Shown one piece after another: positions 11,534 through 24,900 of a DNA stretch of 64,000 nucleotides; positions within the stretch are counted from its first letter, which is position 1; every line of letters begins with the position of its first letter. The stretch comes from Carya illinoinensis (lineage: Eukaryota; Streptophyta; Magnoliopsida; Fagales; Juglandaceae), in the NCBI RefSeq assembly GCF_018687715.1, contig NC_056757.1, positions 9,604,501-9,668,500 of the forward strand, read 5' to 3'. The notes below the pieces were generated by a model. The model was not told the origin of the DNA, ran no database searches, and saw only the letters and a list, made by a program, of their open reading frames with translations. Both the position numbers and the translations under genes were made by a program.

Positions 11534-11757
11534 TGTTAAGATTACATTAGCTTAATTTTAGTAATTTGGAGATATTATTTCCTTTATATATTTAGGTGAT
11601 TTGCAATCCCTTCAATTATGGGAATTAGTTGAGATATTCTTTTATCTTCCTGCAATTTAGGACCTTGATTTTCTCTTGTAAACTTGTATATAGCAGTCCT
11701 CTTTTGACTGTCAATGATATATGGAATAACAGTTTTTCTGCAAATTTATTTTTGACA
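11534..11757 (+). repeat. Copia-1 5' LTR (224 bp)
   Basis: TG...CA ends; nearly identical to 15,864-16,087. It is short for a Copia LTR. The preceding 5 bases (ATTTT) are the target duplication. Confidence 0.93.
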
Positions 11758-11770
11758 TGGTATCAGAGCA
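11758..11770 (+). promoter_or_regulatory. Copia-1 primer-binding site
   Basis: TGGTATCAGAGCA immediately after the LTR. This is complementary to the 3' end of initiator tRNA-Met, the usual primer in plant Copia elements. Confidence 0.9.
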
Positions 11771-11817
11771 ATGATCTTGTTGCCTCTGTAAACCACTTCC
11801 ACATACTCTGTCACACT

Positions 11818-14800
11818 ATGTCTTCATCTGAGATTGATTCCACAAATCCTCTTTTCTCCATCCTTCTGATCATCCTAGTATGCTTCTGGTTCCAAAAGTC
11901 TTAGATGGAACCAATTATGCTCTGTGGAAGAGACCTATGCTTGTAAGTCTCAGTGCTAAAAACAAATTGGGGTTTATCAAAGGAACAATTTCCACTCTAG
12001 ATGCAAAAGATCCAAACTACTCCTTATGGCAGTGCTACAATGATATGGTGCTTTCCTGGATATTCAGTCAGGAGCTTACACACAACGTACTCTATGCTGA
12101 AACACCTTTAGAGGTTTGGACAGGCCTTCAAGAATGATTCTCTCAAGGTGATTTTTCCCATCATTATCAAACTCAACACTCTATTATTGAATTGAAACAA
12201 AATCAAGACTCCATTTTTTCTTATTATACAAAGATGAAAATGTTGTGGGATGAGCTTACCCTTACTGAGGCTAAGGGTACTGATCTCATTCATGCCATGA
12301 ACATCAAAACTTATGACAACTCTAAGGACTCACAATCTGATGCTCAACGACCACCCACACAGTGGTCATCCTCTCATTCCAAGTCACATGGCACTAGAAA
12401 ACCACTGCTATGTTCTTATTGTGAGGGAACAACTCACATTGTGGAACATTGTTGCTACTTGAATGGATTCCCAATTGGTCACAAGCTACATGGCAAAGAT
12501 GTTCAGCCACCAAATCGCAGCAGAAAACTAGTTGCACATCAAAGCAGTACTGAGATGCATCAAGACACCATCAAGATCCTCACCGATCAAACTTCTCAAT
12601 TCACCTCTGAAGAGCTTGCTCAAATAAAAGCCTTTTTTAGTAATGGTAAACATTCTGCCAGAGCCAACTACACAAGTATCTTTGCCCCTTTCTGCTCATC
12701 CTTTAGTGCACAAAAGATAGCCTTGAATCACTGGATCGATAGTGGTGCGACAAATCACATAGCCACTTCAGTACCTCATATCTTTCCTTTATCTTCTCAA
12801 GTAACCTTACCCAATGGTGCATCTTCTAAGATAACTGGCGTTGGATCCACAAAACTTTCAGATCATATGCATGTTAAAAACATACTATGTGCACCATCTT
12901 TCCATGTCAATTTATTGTCAGTTAGTCAACTCACAATTGCCATGAATTGTTCCATTCATTTCTTTCCCACTTTTTGTATATTGCAGGACCTCACTTCGAA
13001 GAAGATGATTGGTTTGGGGAAGCAGCTTAATGGCTTGTACTACTTTGTTCCTCTAGTGGAGTCTGCACTACATTCCTCCTCTGTCACCTATCATGTTGAT
13101 TCTACTACAAATCTTCTATGGCACAAGCAGTTAGGACATCCATCCAAGGCACCTTCACAATTTTTGAGCCATGTTATTCCCTCCTTTGTATTTGATTCTA
13201 AACATTCTTGTGAAACTTACCATTTGGCTAAGCAAACACGGTTATCTTTTTCTTCGAGCTCTATTCAAACTTTACATTCCTTTGATCTTATTCATTGTGA
13301 TATTTGGGGACTCACATCGGGGGCACATTATTTTTTAACAATTGTTGATGATTACACTTGATTTACGTGGATATTCTTAATGAAATTCAAATATGAAACG
13401 CAAGGTTTATTAAAAACCTTCATTTCTTTTGTCAACACTCAATTTAATTGCCAAGTTAAATGCATTCAAAGTGATAATGGTTCAGAATTCATCTCCATGT
13501 AATCTTACTTTTCCAAAATTGGCATTTTATTTCAAAGCTCTTTCCCATCTACACCTCAACAAAATGGTGTAGTTGAACGAAAACATAGACATCTCTTAAA
13601 TGTTGGCAGGGCCTTAAGCATTGATGCTAATCTTCCCTTATGGTTTTGGGGGGAAAGTTTACTTACTGCTGCCTATCTTATAAATCTACTCCCCACCCCT
13701 GTGTTGCACCATAAATCTCCATATGAAATGTTGTATAACAAACCACCTATCTACTCTCACTTGCGAGTTTTTGGATGTCTCTATTATGCAACTAATCTGC
13801 AACCCTCACACAAATTTGACTCTCGCGCAAGAAAATGTGTCTTTCTCGGTTATCTAGTAGGCTAAAAAGCCTATCACTTATATGATCTCAACACTAAACA
13901 ATTATTGTCCAGCCGTGATGTCATTTTTCATGAATCTATTTTTCCTTTTCTTGCTGCAGAAAAACCACTAGAACACATTGTTTCTCAACCTGAAATCCCT
14001 GCCTCTATCATTGATTCACCTCCACTTGCCCCTTCTCCTGTTTCTTCATCATCTGAGATCACTTCTACATCATCTAGCTCTACTCCTTCTTCCTCTCCAT
14101 CCCCTACTGCACCTCCTCTTCGCAAAAGTGAACAAGTCAAATAACCTTCCATTCTCCTTCAAGATTTTCATCGTGGACAAGTTAGCACAATGCCATCAGC
14201 TTCAACTTCAAAACCAGCATCTTTGACTAAGTAAGGTACTCGATATCCTCTAAATACCTATATTTCCTATGATTCTTTGTCTTCTGCTCATAAACATTTT
14301 GTTAATACCATTTCAAGTGTCCTAGAACCTACCTCATATAATCAGGCTGCCTTAGATCCCAAGTGGCAAGAAGCAATGCAACGAGAACTTGATGCCCTCA
14401 CTACTCAAAAGTATTGTTCTTTGGTTCCCTTGCCTACTGGTCATCATCCCATTGGCAGCAAATGGGTCTATCATATCAAATATAATTCCAATGGCACAAT
14501 TGAGCGCTACAAAGCTCGATTAGTTGCTAAAGGATTTTCTCATCAAGAAGGCTTGGATTATATTGAAACTTTTGCTCTTGTTGCCAAATTAACCATTGTT
14601 AGATGTGTTCTTGCTATTGCTGCTGCACAAGATTGGCCATTGTATCAAATGGATGTGACCAATGCCTTTCTCCATGGTGATTTACGGGAAGAGGTGTACA
14701 TAACTCCACCACCTGGTCTTTGTCGACAGGGGGAGAAACTTGTATGTCGACTGCATAAGTCCCTTTATGGGCTTAAACAAGTTCCTCGAAATTGGTTTGC

Positions 14801-15856
14801 GAAATTCTCTCATGCTATCAAAAGGGCTGGCTTTGTTCAATCACATGCAGATTATTCTTTATATGTGAAGACTAAAGGCTCATCTACAACTATGGTGCTT
14901 ATCTATGTAGATGACATAGTGATAATTGGAAATGATGCAGCTGCTATACAAAGTCTCAAACACTTTCTTCATCAACAATTTCATATTAAAGATCTTGGTC
15001 TCCTTAAGTATTTTCTTGGGTTGGAAGGTGCAAGGTCCAAAGTAGGTATTGTTATCTCTCAACGAAAATACACTTTAGAGATCATAGATGATGTTGGATA
15101 CTTGGGTGCTCAACCATCAAATTCTCTCATGGAAATGAATTTGAAGCTCACAGATTATTAAGGAGATTTGCTACATGATCCAGCTCGCTACAAGAGGTTA
15201 GTTGGACAACTAATCTATCTCACAATTACAAAGACCAGACATTACATACTCAGTTAATATTTTAAGTCAATTTTGCATGCTCCGAGAAAGACTCACTGGG
15301 ATGGAGCTCTATGCATTATCAAATATTTGAAAGGCAGTCCTGGTCTAGGCTTGTTATTCTCCTCAAGCAATTCCTTTGCCTTAAAGGCCTATTGTGATGC
15401 TAATTGGGCAAATTGCCCTATGACAAGAAGATCAACTACAGGTTATTGTGTATTCTTAGGGAATTCATTGATTTCATGGAAATCAAAGAAGCAGAAAAGA
15501 ACTTCAAGATCATCCTCAGAAGCCGAGTACATGTCCATGGTAGCAGCAACTTGTGAGCTAACTTGGCTTAGTTTTTTGCTCAATGATATGCAAGTTTCTA
15601 TAGGACCAGCAAGGTTGTTATGTGATAATCAAGCTGCTCTTCATATAGCAGCAAATCAGTATATCATGAGCGCACCAAACATATAGAACTTGATTGTCAT
15701 GTTATAAGAGAAAAGATACAAGATGGCCAGATTATCACTGAATTTGTTCCATCTCATTTGCAGCTGGCAAATGCTTTTACAAAGGCTCTTAGAGGAAATG
15801 TGTTTAAGGAATTAAGAATCAAGTTGAACATGATAGATATACATGCTCCACCTTGA
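11818..15856 (+). pseudogene. Copia-1 Gag-Pol polyprotein, broken
   Basis: Starts at ATG 11,818 (MSSSEIDS). A frameshift at about 11,870 leads into a long frame that holds from 11,880 to about 15,660. Gag (UBN2-like) has KVLDGTNYALWKR and a CCHC-like C-x2-C (about 12,415). The protease shows WIDSGATNHIA (about 12,735). Pre-integrase is HKQLGHPSKA; integrase has FDLIHCDIWG, SDNGSEF and [11 protein letters not shown] (about 13,555). RT has YQMDVTNAFLHGDL and the catalytic YVDD (about 14,904). RNase H has YCDANWANC and SSSEAEYM. In-frame stops occur at 12,135, 13,359, about 13,500, 13,863, 14,142, 14,229 and 15,159, and a small insertion near 15,660 shifts the last segment, which ends at TGA 15,856. 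Mostly point nonsense changes. Confidence 0.9.
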
Positions 15857-15863
15857 GGGGGAG
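15852..15863 (+). promoter_or_regulatory. Copia-1 polypurine tract
   Basis: TTGAGGGGGAG directly before the 3' LTR; primes plus-strand DNA synthesis in LTR elements. Confidence 0.85.
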
Positions 15864-16087
15864 TGTTAAGATTACATTAGCTTAATTTTAGTAATCTGGA
15901 GATATTCTTTCCTGTATATATTTAGGTGATTTGCAATCCCTTCAATTATGAGAATTAGTTGAGATATTCTTTTATCTTCCTGCAATTTAGGACCTTGATT
16001 TTCTCTTGTAAACTTGTATATAGTAGTCCTCTTTTGATTGTCGATGATATATGGAATGACAATTTTTTTGCAAATTTATTTTTGACA
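15864..16087 (+). repeat. Copia-1 3' LTR (224 bp)
   Basis: Same ends and length as the 5' LTR; followed by the target duplication ATTTT (16,088-16,092). Confidence 0.93.
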
Positions 16088-18307
16088 ATTTTGCTCTATA
16101 TATCTTTGTTGTGTTGAGACACGATATAATCATCAAGATCGAAATGCTGATCTTCCTGCTTTGCCTCCTCGTGAGCTATTAGTGTTTTTTCAAAATATAT
16201 GACCCTTGGGCGCACAAACAGGTTAGGATTTAATTGATACAGAGTCGAGTAAAATTTGGTGGTATGTGCTAAATAATTGCTGGGAGATTGATGACTATCT
16301 CAGGTATGTTGTTGCATGCTTGTTGCATGTTTCGAATAATTCTAGTTTCAAAAGTTTAACTATAACTTTTGTGCTAAAAAATAATATTTTTTGCACTTAT
16401 ATACAGTGAGCACATGGACAAACATAGGACGGAAGGCGTAGAGAATATAGAGAGGCAAGATACGAGGGAGAATTTCACGAATGGTTTAAACAATGTGCAT
16501 GAACTAAAATTATATATATGTTAGATTTTGAAACTTTTAACTCAGGGCAACTTTTAATAAGTATATACCATTTCAATTGTTAGATTTTGGAACAATGTGC
16601 TCATGATCCTAGATCAGTTTCTCCTGAATTGTATACATTAGCCAGTGGTCCCTCAAATAGAGCACTTTGATACGTTGCATGTACAGTTCGAGGTTAGAGA
16701 TTCCATACTCTGGATCATGAACATAGTAGAAAGACTCAAAACTATGATGTGTTGGTCTAGGGGAGTCATGGAACAGATGATATTGACTATTAAAGTGTCA
16801 TAAGTGATATTATCGGATTGAAATATCTAGGTGCGTCTGTAACATATGTCTTTGAATGTGATTAGGAAGTGGTCGGGTTTTGATACATAGGGATAATCAC
16901 TTTACAAGTGTCAATAATGCATCTAAATGGCACGAAGATGATCCATTTGTATTGACTTGTCCAGCTACCCAAGTCTAGTACTTGATTGATCCAATGAAAA
17001 GCACTAATAAAGATAGTAGAGAGATAACTTGGCGAGTCATACAAAAATTTGTCCATCGAAATATATATGAAGTGGGAACAAGTGTAGATTACAAGAATAG
17101 TAGAGATGAAAATGATAATTTGATTGTAGAGGTCTATAGGAACATGGAGAGGGTATTAACTTATTCGTTGATTTTGGTGCACTCGAGTTGTTCCCCTTGT
17201 GTAGAGATGATGTCCAACCCATCCAGCTCAACCCGTCCATATTAGATGATCATTCAATTCAAGTAAGTGAGGAAGAGGAAGAAGAAAAGTCAGAAGACGA
17301 AGATGAAGAAGAATCTGGGGAGGAAGTGGATAAGGTAGACAAATAAGAGATTGATGATGATGATGAAGATGTTATTGAGGGCGACTCTAAAACAAGCATG
17401 GAAAATACATCCGAAGATGAAGAATAAAAGTACTAAATATTTTATTCATATAGGTGACTATAGAATATTATAATTTTCATAATTTCTTCTAAATAATTTT
17501 CTTTGATATAATTAATCATTATCAAGGATGCCGCCAAAACAACAACTAAGAAATGTGCTTCTTCTGTCAATTCCAAGTCCCGAACCCATTGAGGACTCCC
17601 CACCCGGGAAATCCGCTCGTGAAGATCAAGTTAACACGCAAGAGAATGACAGCCAGTCGACACCTACCAGTAAGAAAATGTCATTGATAATTAATTATAT
17701 AATTAATGCTTTTGTCTCAATAACTATATAACTAGAATAATTATACTATTATCTATTAGTTGATGCATTCACTTGAAGCGATCATGGCTATACACAAAGC
17801 ATCTCTCTTGAGAAAAATAAAAGACATGAAAAACTCAAGGTCACCATTTCTGATAATTCCACTGGAGGAGTGGATAATAGTGCAGCAGTGCTTTCCTCCT
17901 ATATTGGCATAGTAGTCCGAGTTTATGCTCCATTTTATGTACAATCATGGCAAGATGTTCCGAATGAGATTAAGGAGCACGTTCGGAGTTGTATGCTGGT
18001 GAGTTTACTTTGAGAGCACATTTTTTTACTTAGATTAGTATATCATATTTTTGACGTAATTCACTTATTAGGATGAATTCAACCTCAACTTTGGTTGTAG
18101 AGAGGTTTTGAGAACTGTTAATGAGTTGATATCATGACAACTTCAAGAAGTTTGAGACATTGGAAGAGGTTGCATAGTCCCATTTCCAACAGATGAAGTG
18201 AGATGATTGGAGAAAGTATTGTGATCTTTTTCACAACTCCAGATTATCAAGTATTCTAGATTTATATCCTTTAATTATTTGCATTTATATTCATTCTATA
18301 TATTAAT

Positions 18308-19101
18308 TGTAAAGATATATGCACGAGTGCCTCTAATGTACAAGACTCAAATATTACCCAAGTTCCAGAAAAGAATGCAAGACTCACTTGTAATGATTTG
18401 TTCAAGATAATCCTTATAAAATATATACAGAACTTAGTAACATAGAAATGCTATTTAAATAAATGCTGACTGAACCAAACAGATCCAACAGATTCATAAT
18501 AATACCAATCGTAAAACAGAACAAGAAATAGCAAGAACAGAATCAATAGCAAGAATAATAATGAAATAAATAATAGAACAAAAGAACATAAAGAATCAAC
18601 ACAGAATATACGTGGTTCGACCCCAATGGTCTACATCCACGGTAGGAATAGCCTCAGAGCTTTATTGATAATCAAAATCCATCATAGAGAAGCCTCAGAA
18701 ATCCTTTCATTTACAAAGCCCTCATCTCACACCAGAAAATCGCAGAGATTTTCCCCTCAACTGAGCACCCTAATGCAAACCCTAGATTTTCCCTCTCTGT
18801 TTTCACTCTCGCTCAAAAGCTCCCCTCGGCCTGAATGCACAAAATGAAGATTTGGGTTACAAGGCATCGAATAACAATATATATATATATGAGAAGTTAG
18901 ATGCCACCACGTGTCAAGATCCTGCAGCTCAAGCGTGAAGCCTTTCTATTGCAGCTTATGACTCACGTGTAAATCACATGATTAACCAACCCAGCAAATA
19001 ATGCTTCAAGATCCCAATATCATCCGCATGTCCACCATTCACAAGTCACAACACAGAGGGTCAAATAACACATAAATAAATGTATTGACACTACGTTTAC
19101 A
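18308..19101 (-). repeat. Copia-2 3' LTR (794 bp)
   Basis: Left copy on the plus strand. It contains a segment around 18,645-18,765 that is missing from the other LTR, and a short TA repeat at about 18,880. Confidence 0.92.
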
Positions 19102-19113
19102 AATCTCCACCTA
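19102..19113 (-). promoter_or_regulatory. Copia-2 polypurine tract
   Basis: On the minus strand, TAGGTGGAGATT directly upstream of the 3' LTR. Confidence 0.75.
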
Positions 19114-20161
19114 GGCAAAACATTTATTGTTAAGTTTTATCAATACTCATCATTGGCTATTTCTACACTTGTTCCCCCTACTGGGGACAGACTCTAAACT
19201 CCATACTAATTAAGTTTAGACAGTGTCTAAACTTAGGACATGGAAGAGACTTAGTCATCATATCTGAGGGCTTATCCTCAGTTGAGACATTCTCTACACA
19301 CACTACTTTGGACTCTACAACATCCCTAACAAAATGAAGCCTAATATCAATATGTTTGGACCTTTCATGAAAAACTTGATTTTTAGCTAAGTGTAGTGTA
19401 CTTTGATTATCACAATGTACTGTGATATTGCCATAAAAAATGTTTAACTCACTAGCTATACCTTTTAACCATATGGCCTCTTTTATAGCTTCAGTCAATG
19501 CTATATATTCAGCTTCTGTTGTGGACAAGTCAACAATAGATTGTAAGTGTGATTTCCAGCTAATAGTTCCCCCAAAAGCAGTAAACATATATCCGGTTAA
19601 GGACTTTCTAGTGTCTGCATTTCCACCATAGTCAGAGTCTACAAAACCAGTCAACTCATACCCTTTCTCAACATTATTCCCAAAACTGAGACCCAAGTTA
19701 GTAGATCCTGCTAGATATCTCAATACCCATTTAATGACTTGCCAATGGGCTTTTCCAAGATTCCCCATAAATCTACTAACTATACTCACAGCATATGTTA
19801 AATCAGGGCTAGAACAAACCATTCCATACATTATACTTCCCACCATGCTAGCATAAGGAATTTGTTGCATGAAGTTAATGTCAGATTTTGTTTTAGGGGC
19901 CTGATCTATACATAATTTAAAATGTTGACTTAAGAGTGTGTTAATAGGTTTCACATGTTCCATACCAAATCTTTTAAGGATTTTAGAGATGTAATTTTTT
20001 TGAGACAAATATAATAATCTAGCACTCATGTCCCTTTCAATTTCCATTACAAAAATTTTCTTAGCAGGGCCCAATTCTTTCATTTCAAATTTTGATTTCA
20101 ACATACATTTAACTTGATCAATTATAACAATGTCTTTACAAGCCACCAACATGTCATCAAC

Positions 20162-20174
20162 ATACAATAGGAGA
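20162..20174. repeat. LINE-2 left target duplication
   Basis: ATACAATAGGAGA; matches 26,163-26,175 with one substitution. Confidence 0.88.
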
Positions 20175-20295
20175 AAGCAACGAATTCTTGTGCTCTAAGC
20201 ATAGACCACTTTTGCTTTTGAGTAAGCAGAAATGCCAGATGACGTGGTACTAGGGTAATTTTCTCTCAACCTTGGGGACCTAAAGTGTTTTCCGC

Positions 20296-21940
20296 ATGGT
20301 GTTGGGCGCTGACCCTATGCCGCTGCTGGCAGTCAGTGGGAAGGTGGGGGAAGATATCGTGCTGGCCTCTGGTTTGAGTGAGACCGCTTCGGAAGGAAAG
20401 GCTGGAAAGGAATCAATAGGACGACGGTTTGTTGAAGTGGTGGGGTCCAATCCTCAATTGCTGCCTAGCGTTCATATTCCTCATAGAGATCTAAAATTCC
20501 TAAATGGAGAGATGTATTTTGTGTTCTCAAAGGCAAAGGTATAGCGTTCGGCTGAGCCTTTCCGTTTTAAAGTTTCAGCAGAGAAGGCCTTCTTTGGACC
20601 AAATCAGAGGATTTATACAAAATCGTTGGGGGCTGAAAGTTGCACCAGTTATTGGGCAATTAAGAAACCCATGTAATGTTCTCATTAGGCTGATGATGGA
20701 AGAGGATTTTATTACAGTGATGGCTAGAGGAAATTCTAAAGTGCTTGGGGTCCCGTATCGGGTGTTCCATTAGTCTCCCGATTTCATTGAGGAAGAAGAC
20801 TCACCATGGGTTCCGGTATGGCTGTCTTTACCTAGGCTTCCTCCGAATTATTTTCAGGAGTCAATTCTATAGAGCATTGAGGATGGTCTTGGAAACTTTT
20901 TAAAGAGGGATAACGCTACGGCTTGTGTTACACGGCCTGAAGCGGCTTAAATTTGTGTTGAGGTAAATGTTTCCTGCACTTTACGGCACTCTTTCTGGTT
21001 GGGTCCTCCCCATGGTGAATCTGGTCATAAACAGGGGCATACGGAAGAGAGGTGTAATCGGGGCGAAGAGAGTAAGAGGAAAAAGATTGAACAGGAAGGA
21101 GGGGGTCACTCTAAATCTAGAAAGATTGCATGGAATGAAGTTGTGAATAATGATAGGAAAACAGTGAAGAAATCAGTGCAATTTGAAAGAGGTGAAAATT
21201 CGAAGTCTAGACGACAGATGATTCTGGACAATGTTAGAGCTCGCCAAACTAAAAAGATTGGAGCTAAAGTTGCAATTTTATTTATCTCTCAGTTGGGTGT
21301 TCGTTATGATCATTGTGAAGAAGAATTACGTGAGATCCAGCAGATGAAACCAGTTCTGGTTTCGGAAGATCAAGGAGATTTGAGTGGGACGCAACAACCA
21401 GGGACAAATTTGTGTGGGACACAGCAGATGTCTCTAGGTTTGATGAGGATGCAGCAGATGGAGCCTGGTTTGCTTGTAGAGAGTCAGGTTGTTGGAAGCC
21501 CAGATGGAAGTCTTGGGGATAATGGGGAAAAGGATAGAGTGTTGGAGATTGTGTTACCGATTCACTCACAGAATAATAGTCCAACGAAATGGAGTGATAT
21601 GGTGGATGAAAATTCTTCAGAGTTAGATTCAGAGGCACTGCAGAATTCAAATAATACTGGTCCGAGAAGTATCTTGCGGATGATAGATGAAACTTTAGAG
21701 TTTGAACTCGGTGGCATGGCTAGAGAAAATGCTTTTCTGCATTTGGGCATATTGGAAACAGGGGAATCTGGTCGAGCAGGATCCGAAGGAGAGCAGGATG
21801 AAGAATTAAATGAATTGGCTGCCAAAGTGTTTGATTCTGATCCTGATATGCATGTTCCTCTAAAAAAGGTAAAGGGATTGAGAAAAGAGAAATCGGTTGT
21901 TGCTTTGGGGCGGCGTACACGTTCCAAAAAATTCATTTAA
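20296..21940 (+). pseudogene. LINE-2 ORF1 (DUF4283 protein), broken
   Basis: Starts at ATG 20,296 (MVLGADPMPL) after a leader of about 120 bp. A frameshift near 20,530 leads to the DUF4283 domain in another frame: LKFLQQRPSLDQIRGFIQ, NVLIRLMMEEDFITVMARGN and VPYRVFH, where a stop follows (20,771-20,773). The frame continues with SPWVPVWLSLPRLPPNYFQ and VTRPEAA, interrupted by further stops. The C-terminal part (20,999-21,940) is open for 313 codons, charged, with repeats built on GTQQ/MQQM-type glutamine motifs. No clear CCHC knuckle is seen, unlike in LINE-1 and the fragment at 400-1,383. It ends just before ORF2. Confidence 0.8.
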
Positions 21941-21947
21941 TTTTTTG

Positions 21948-24900
21948 ATGTCTATTTTGATTTGGAATATTAGGGGTATTATTTCATCGAAGTTTCAGCT
22001 TCAGCATATTTTGAACAAAAGTAGGCCGTTGGTGGTGGCAATTTTGGAGCCTTTTTCAAGTGAGAATAAATCTAGTTGTTGGGCGAGATGGATGGGTTTC
22101 CCCTCATTTGTGAATAATGCCAAAGTGGGGGGGAAGATTTGGTTGTTTTGGGCACCTAAGGTGGAGTTTGAGTTGATTGCTTGTTCAGAACAAGCTATTT
22201 CTGGTTGGTTTTTGTTTGGGTCGAGGCGTATTTTATCTTCGTTTGTGTATGCTAGTTGTTTTCAAGAAAAAAGATTGGAGTTATGGGAGTATCTCAGGCT
22301 ACAAGATCCTCAGGGGTTACCATGGTTCATTGGGGGTGACTTTAATATTATTCGAGTGGATAGTGAAAAAATTAGGGGAGTTTTTAAGGCTCCTCGAGCA
22401 CAAGCTGATTTTAATGGTTGGATTAATGATTGTGCTTTAATAGATTCTCCTTCTTGTGGAAATAAATTATCTTGGTGTAATGGTCGGAATGGTGGGCGGC
22501 GTATTTGGGCTCGGTCGGATCGTATTTTGGTCAATATGTAGTTTATTAATTTTTTTGAGGGGTCAAATTATAGTTATCTTCCTCGGTCATGCTCGGATCA
22601 TTCTCCTATATTGTTTCATTTGTTTAAGAAAAATCAAAATATAGTGAAGCCATTTAGATTTCTACGAATGTGGGGATCTCATGATGGGTTTTTGTCTTTG
22701 GTTAAGCAGAGTTAGGGGGAAGATGTAGAAGGATGTGCTATGGTGAGGATTAGTAGAAAATTAAAAAGGTTGAAGTAAGAGTTGGTAAAATGGAATAAAG
22801 AAGTTTTTGGTCAAGTTGAGGTGGAAATAAATAGAATTGAAAGTCATATTTCGTGCCTTGAGGAAGAGCTAGTAAGAAACTTTTCTGTGTAGGTGGAAGA
22901 AGAGATGCTACATGCGAAAAAGGCTCATTTGCAATGGGTAAATCGGGAGGAGATGTTAGCTTATCAGAAATCTCATATCAAATGGTTGACTGAAGGGGAT
23001 TCTAACTCAAAGTTTTTCCATGCGGCGATGAGGGTGAAAAAAAAAAAAAAATTGTTGATAAAATGGTTTTGGAGGATTGAAGGATATTGGAGTCGACTGA
23101 AGCAGTGCATTTGGACGCTGTCCAGTTTTTTCAGGGGTTATTTACGGGGTCTAATGTCAGTATTCAAGAACCGGAATTGGCTTTGCTGTCCCCAGTTGTG
23201 ACCGAAGTGGAGAATGAGGCGTTGTGTAGGGTTCTGTCGGAAGAGGAAGTTTATGGGGCTCCTCGATCTATTCCTTTGGATAGTAGTCCAGGACGGGATG
23301 GTTTTTTAGCTTCCTTTTTTTCTTTGGCTTGGGATGTTGTGAAAGATGATCTTGTAGATATGGCAAAAGAAGTTTTTGAAGGTAAACCTTTCTCTAAATT
23401 TTTTGGTCTGACAAATTTGGTGTTGATCCCTAAGGTCGAAGAACATGTGGGATTTGGTCAGTTTTGGCCTATCAATCTTTGTTCGGTGGTTTACAAAATT
23501 ATGATGGCTACTCGTTTGGCGCCTATTCTTGATAAAATTATTTCTAAGGAACAGGTAGCGTTCATTCCAAGTCGGAGTATTTTCAACAATATGGCCTTGG
23601 CACAAGAATTAGTTCAAGGGATGAATAGGAAGGTGAGAGGGGGCAATGTGATGTTAAAGATTGATATGGCAAAGGCCTATGATCGTGTGAATTGGAAATT
23701 TCTTCTTGAAGTTTCATGTAGATTGGGATTCTCTGATAATTGGAGGAATATAGTTTTCAACACTATTTCTTCTCCTTTTATTCGGCTATGTTGAATGGTT
23801 GTTCGGAAGGTTTTTTCCAAGCTTTGAGGGGTATACAGCAAGGGGATCCTTTGTCACCATATTTATTTAGTTTGTCGCAGGAACTTCTTTCCTGCATCTT
23901 GCATCAGAAATTCAATTTTGGGCTTATTAAGCATTATCATCCAGGGGGAGGTAATCTCATCTCTCATTTACTTTATGCGGATGATGTATTAATTTTTATC
24001 AATGGTGGGAAATTGTCTATAAGAAGACTCATGGCAACTCTACACCGTTATGAGAAGATTTCTGGTCAATTAATTAGTCCAAGTAAGTCTACCATTTTTT
24101 TCCCTTCTCATATGTCTTTGGTTAGAAGAAATGATCTCAAAGGGATCTCCAGGTTTGAAGAGGGTAATTGGCCGTGTTTAGATTTGGGAGTTCCGTTATA
24201 TATGGGAAGGTTGAAAATTTCTTTATTTGATGGTGTCTTGGCTAGAATTTAGAAAAAACTTGCGGGGTGGAAGAGTAAGATTCTATCATTTGGTGGTAAG
24301 ATTTTGCTTTTACAGCATATATTAAATAGCATGCCTATTCATACTTTGTCAGTGTTAAAAGTGCCTAGGGCAGTTTTTGGGATGTTTAAAAAAATATTTT
24401 CGGATTTTCTTTCGGGATCCTCATTGGATAATAAAAAACGTAAATGGGTGGCCTGGCATAAGATTTGCAAACTAGTGGAAGAGGGTGGTCTTGGCATTAG
24501 AGATTTGGTGGAAGTGCAGGAATCTCTTTTTATGAAGTTTGGATGGAAACTGATTATGGGGGATTCGTTATGGGCAGATTTTTTCTAGGAAAAATATCTT
24601 TGTCGAGACCATGTTTATAAAATTATAAATATGAAGAAAGGGTCACGATTTTGGAAGGGTATAATGGAGGTGATGCCGAAAATTATCCATAATTCTAAGT
24701 GGCTGATTGGGGTTGGAAACATAAATTTCTGGATGGATAATTGGTTAGGGGGTGGACCTTTGAGGGATATGTGTCCGGTTATGGGAAGGGAAGATCTTTT
24801 AGTTGCCGAAGTAGTTGATGAGAGGTGGCCAAGTTTGAAGTGTTACGTCGTTTGCTATCGTCGGATGTTATTCAGCAGATTTGTGAGGCTAACGTCAAAA

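Larger units (their letters stand above)
11534..16087 (+). mobile_element. Copia-1: LTR retrotransposon inserted in TNP2
   Basis: A 4,554-bp element with two 224-bp LTRs (11,534-11,757 and 15,864-16,087) that begin TGTTAAGATTACATTAG and end TGACA, and a 5-bp target duplication ATTTT (11,529-11,533 and 16,088-16,092). The primer-binding site follows the 5' LTR directly, and the polypurine tract precedes the 3' LTR. The internal order is gag, protease, integrase, RT, RNase H, which defines Copia. The LTRs differ at a handful of positions, so the insertion is younger than CACTA-1. Confidence 0.95.
10351..17427 (+). pseudogene. CACTA-1 TNP2-type transposase, split by Copia-1
   Basis: The catalytic transposase of En/Spm elements (Transposase_21 family). 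After a likely splice acceptor (ATGCAG, 10,350) the reading begins LLIEELKELW and continues MWTINDFPAYENL, KFDGRVEERI, HIENNICDNIMGTLMG (10,851) and ASNISRCVSPDDWKI. A DUF4218 part follows (PSFFDIMVHLAIHLPWEV, GSIAEVHIYDEWLTF), ending at the Copia-1 junction (11,533). It resumes at 16,088 with NADLPALPPRELL and WWYVLNNCWEIDDYL, then the DUF4216 part (DYYGVISDIIGLKYLG, about 16,780; ITWRVIQKFVHRNIYEV, about 17,030) and an acidic tail to TAA 17,427. Many stops (for example after ENLSS and in LAC*TCN) show it is dead. The N-terminal exons were not recognised. Confidence 0.85.

Noticed and set aside
14880..15062. Minus-strand ORF within the Copia-1 RT
   Set aside because: Antisense shadow of the YVDD-containing RT.
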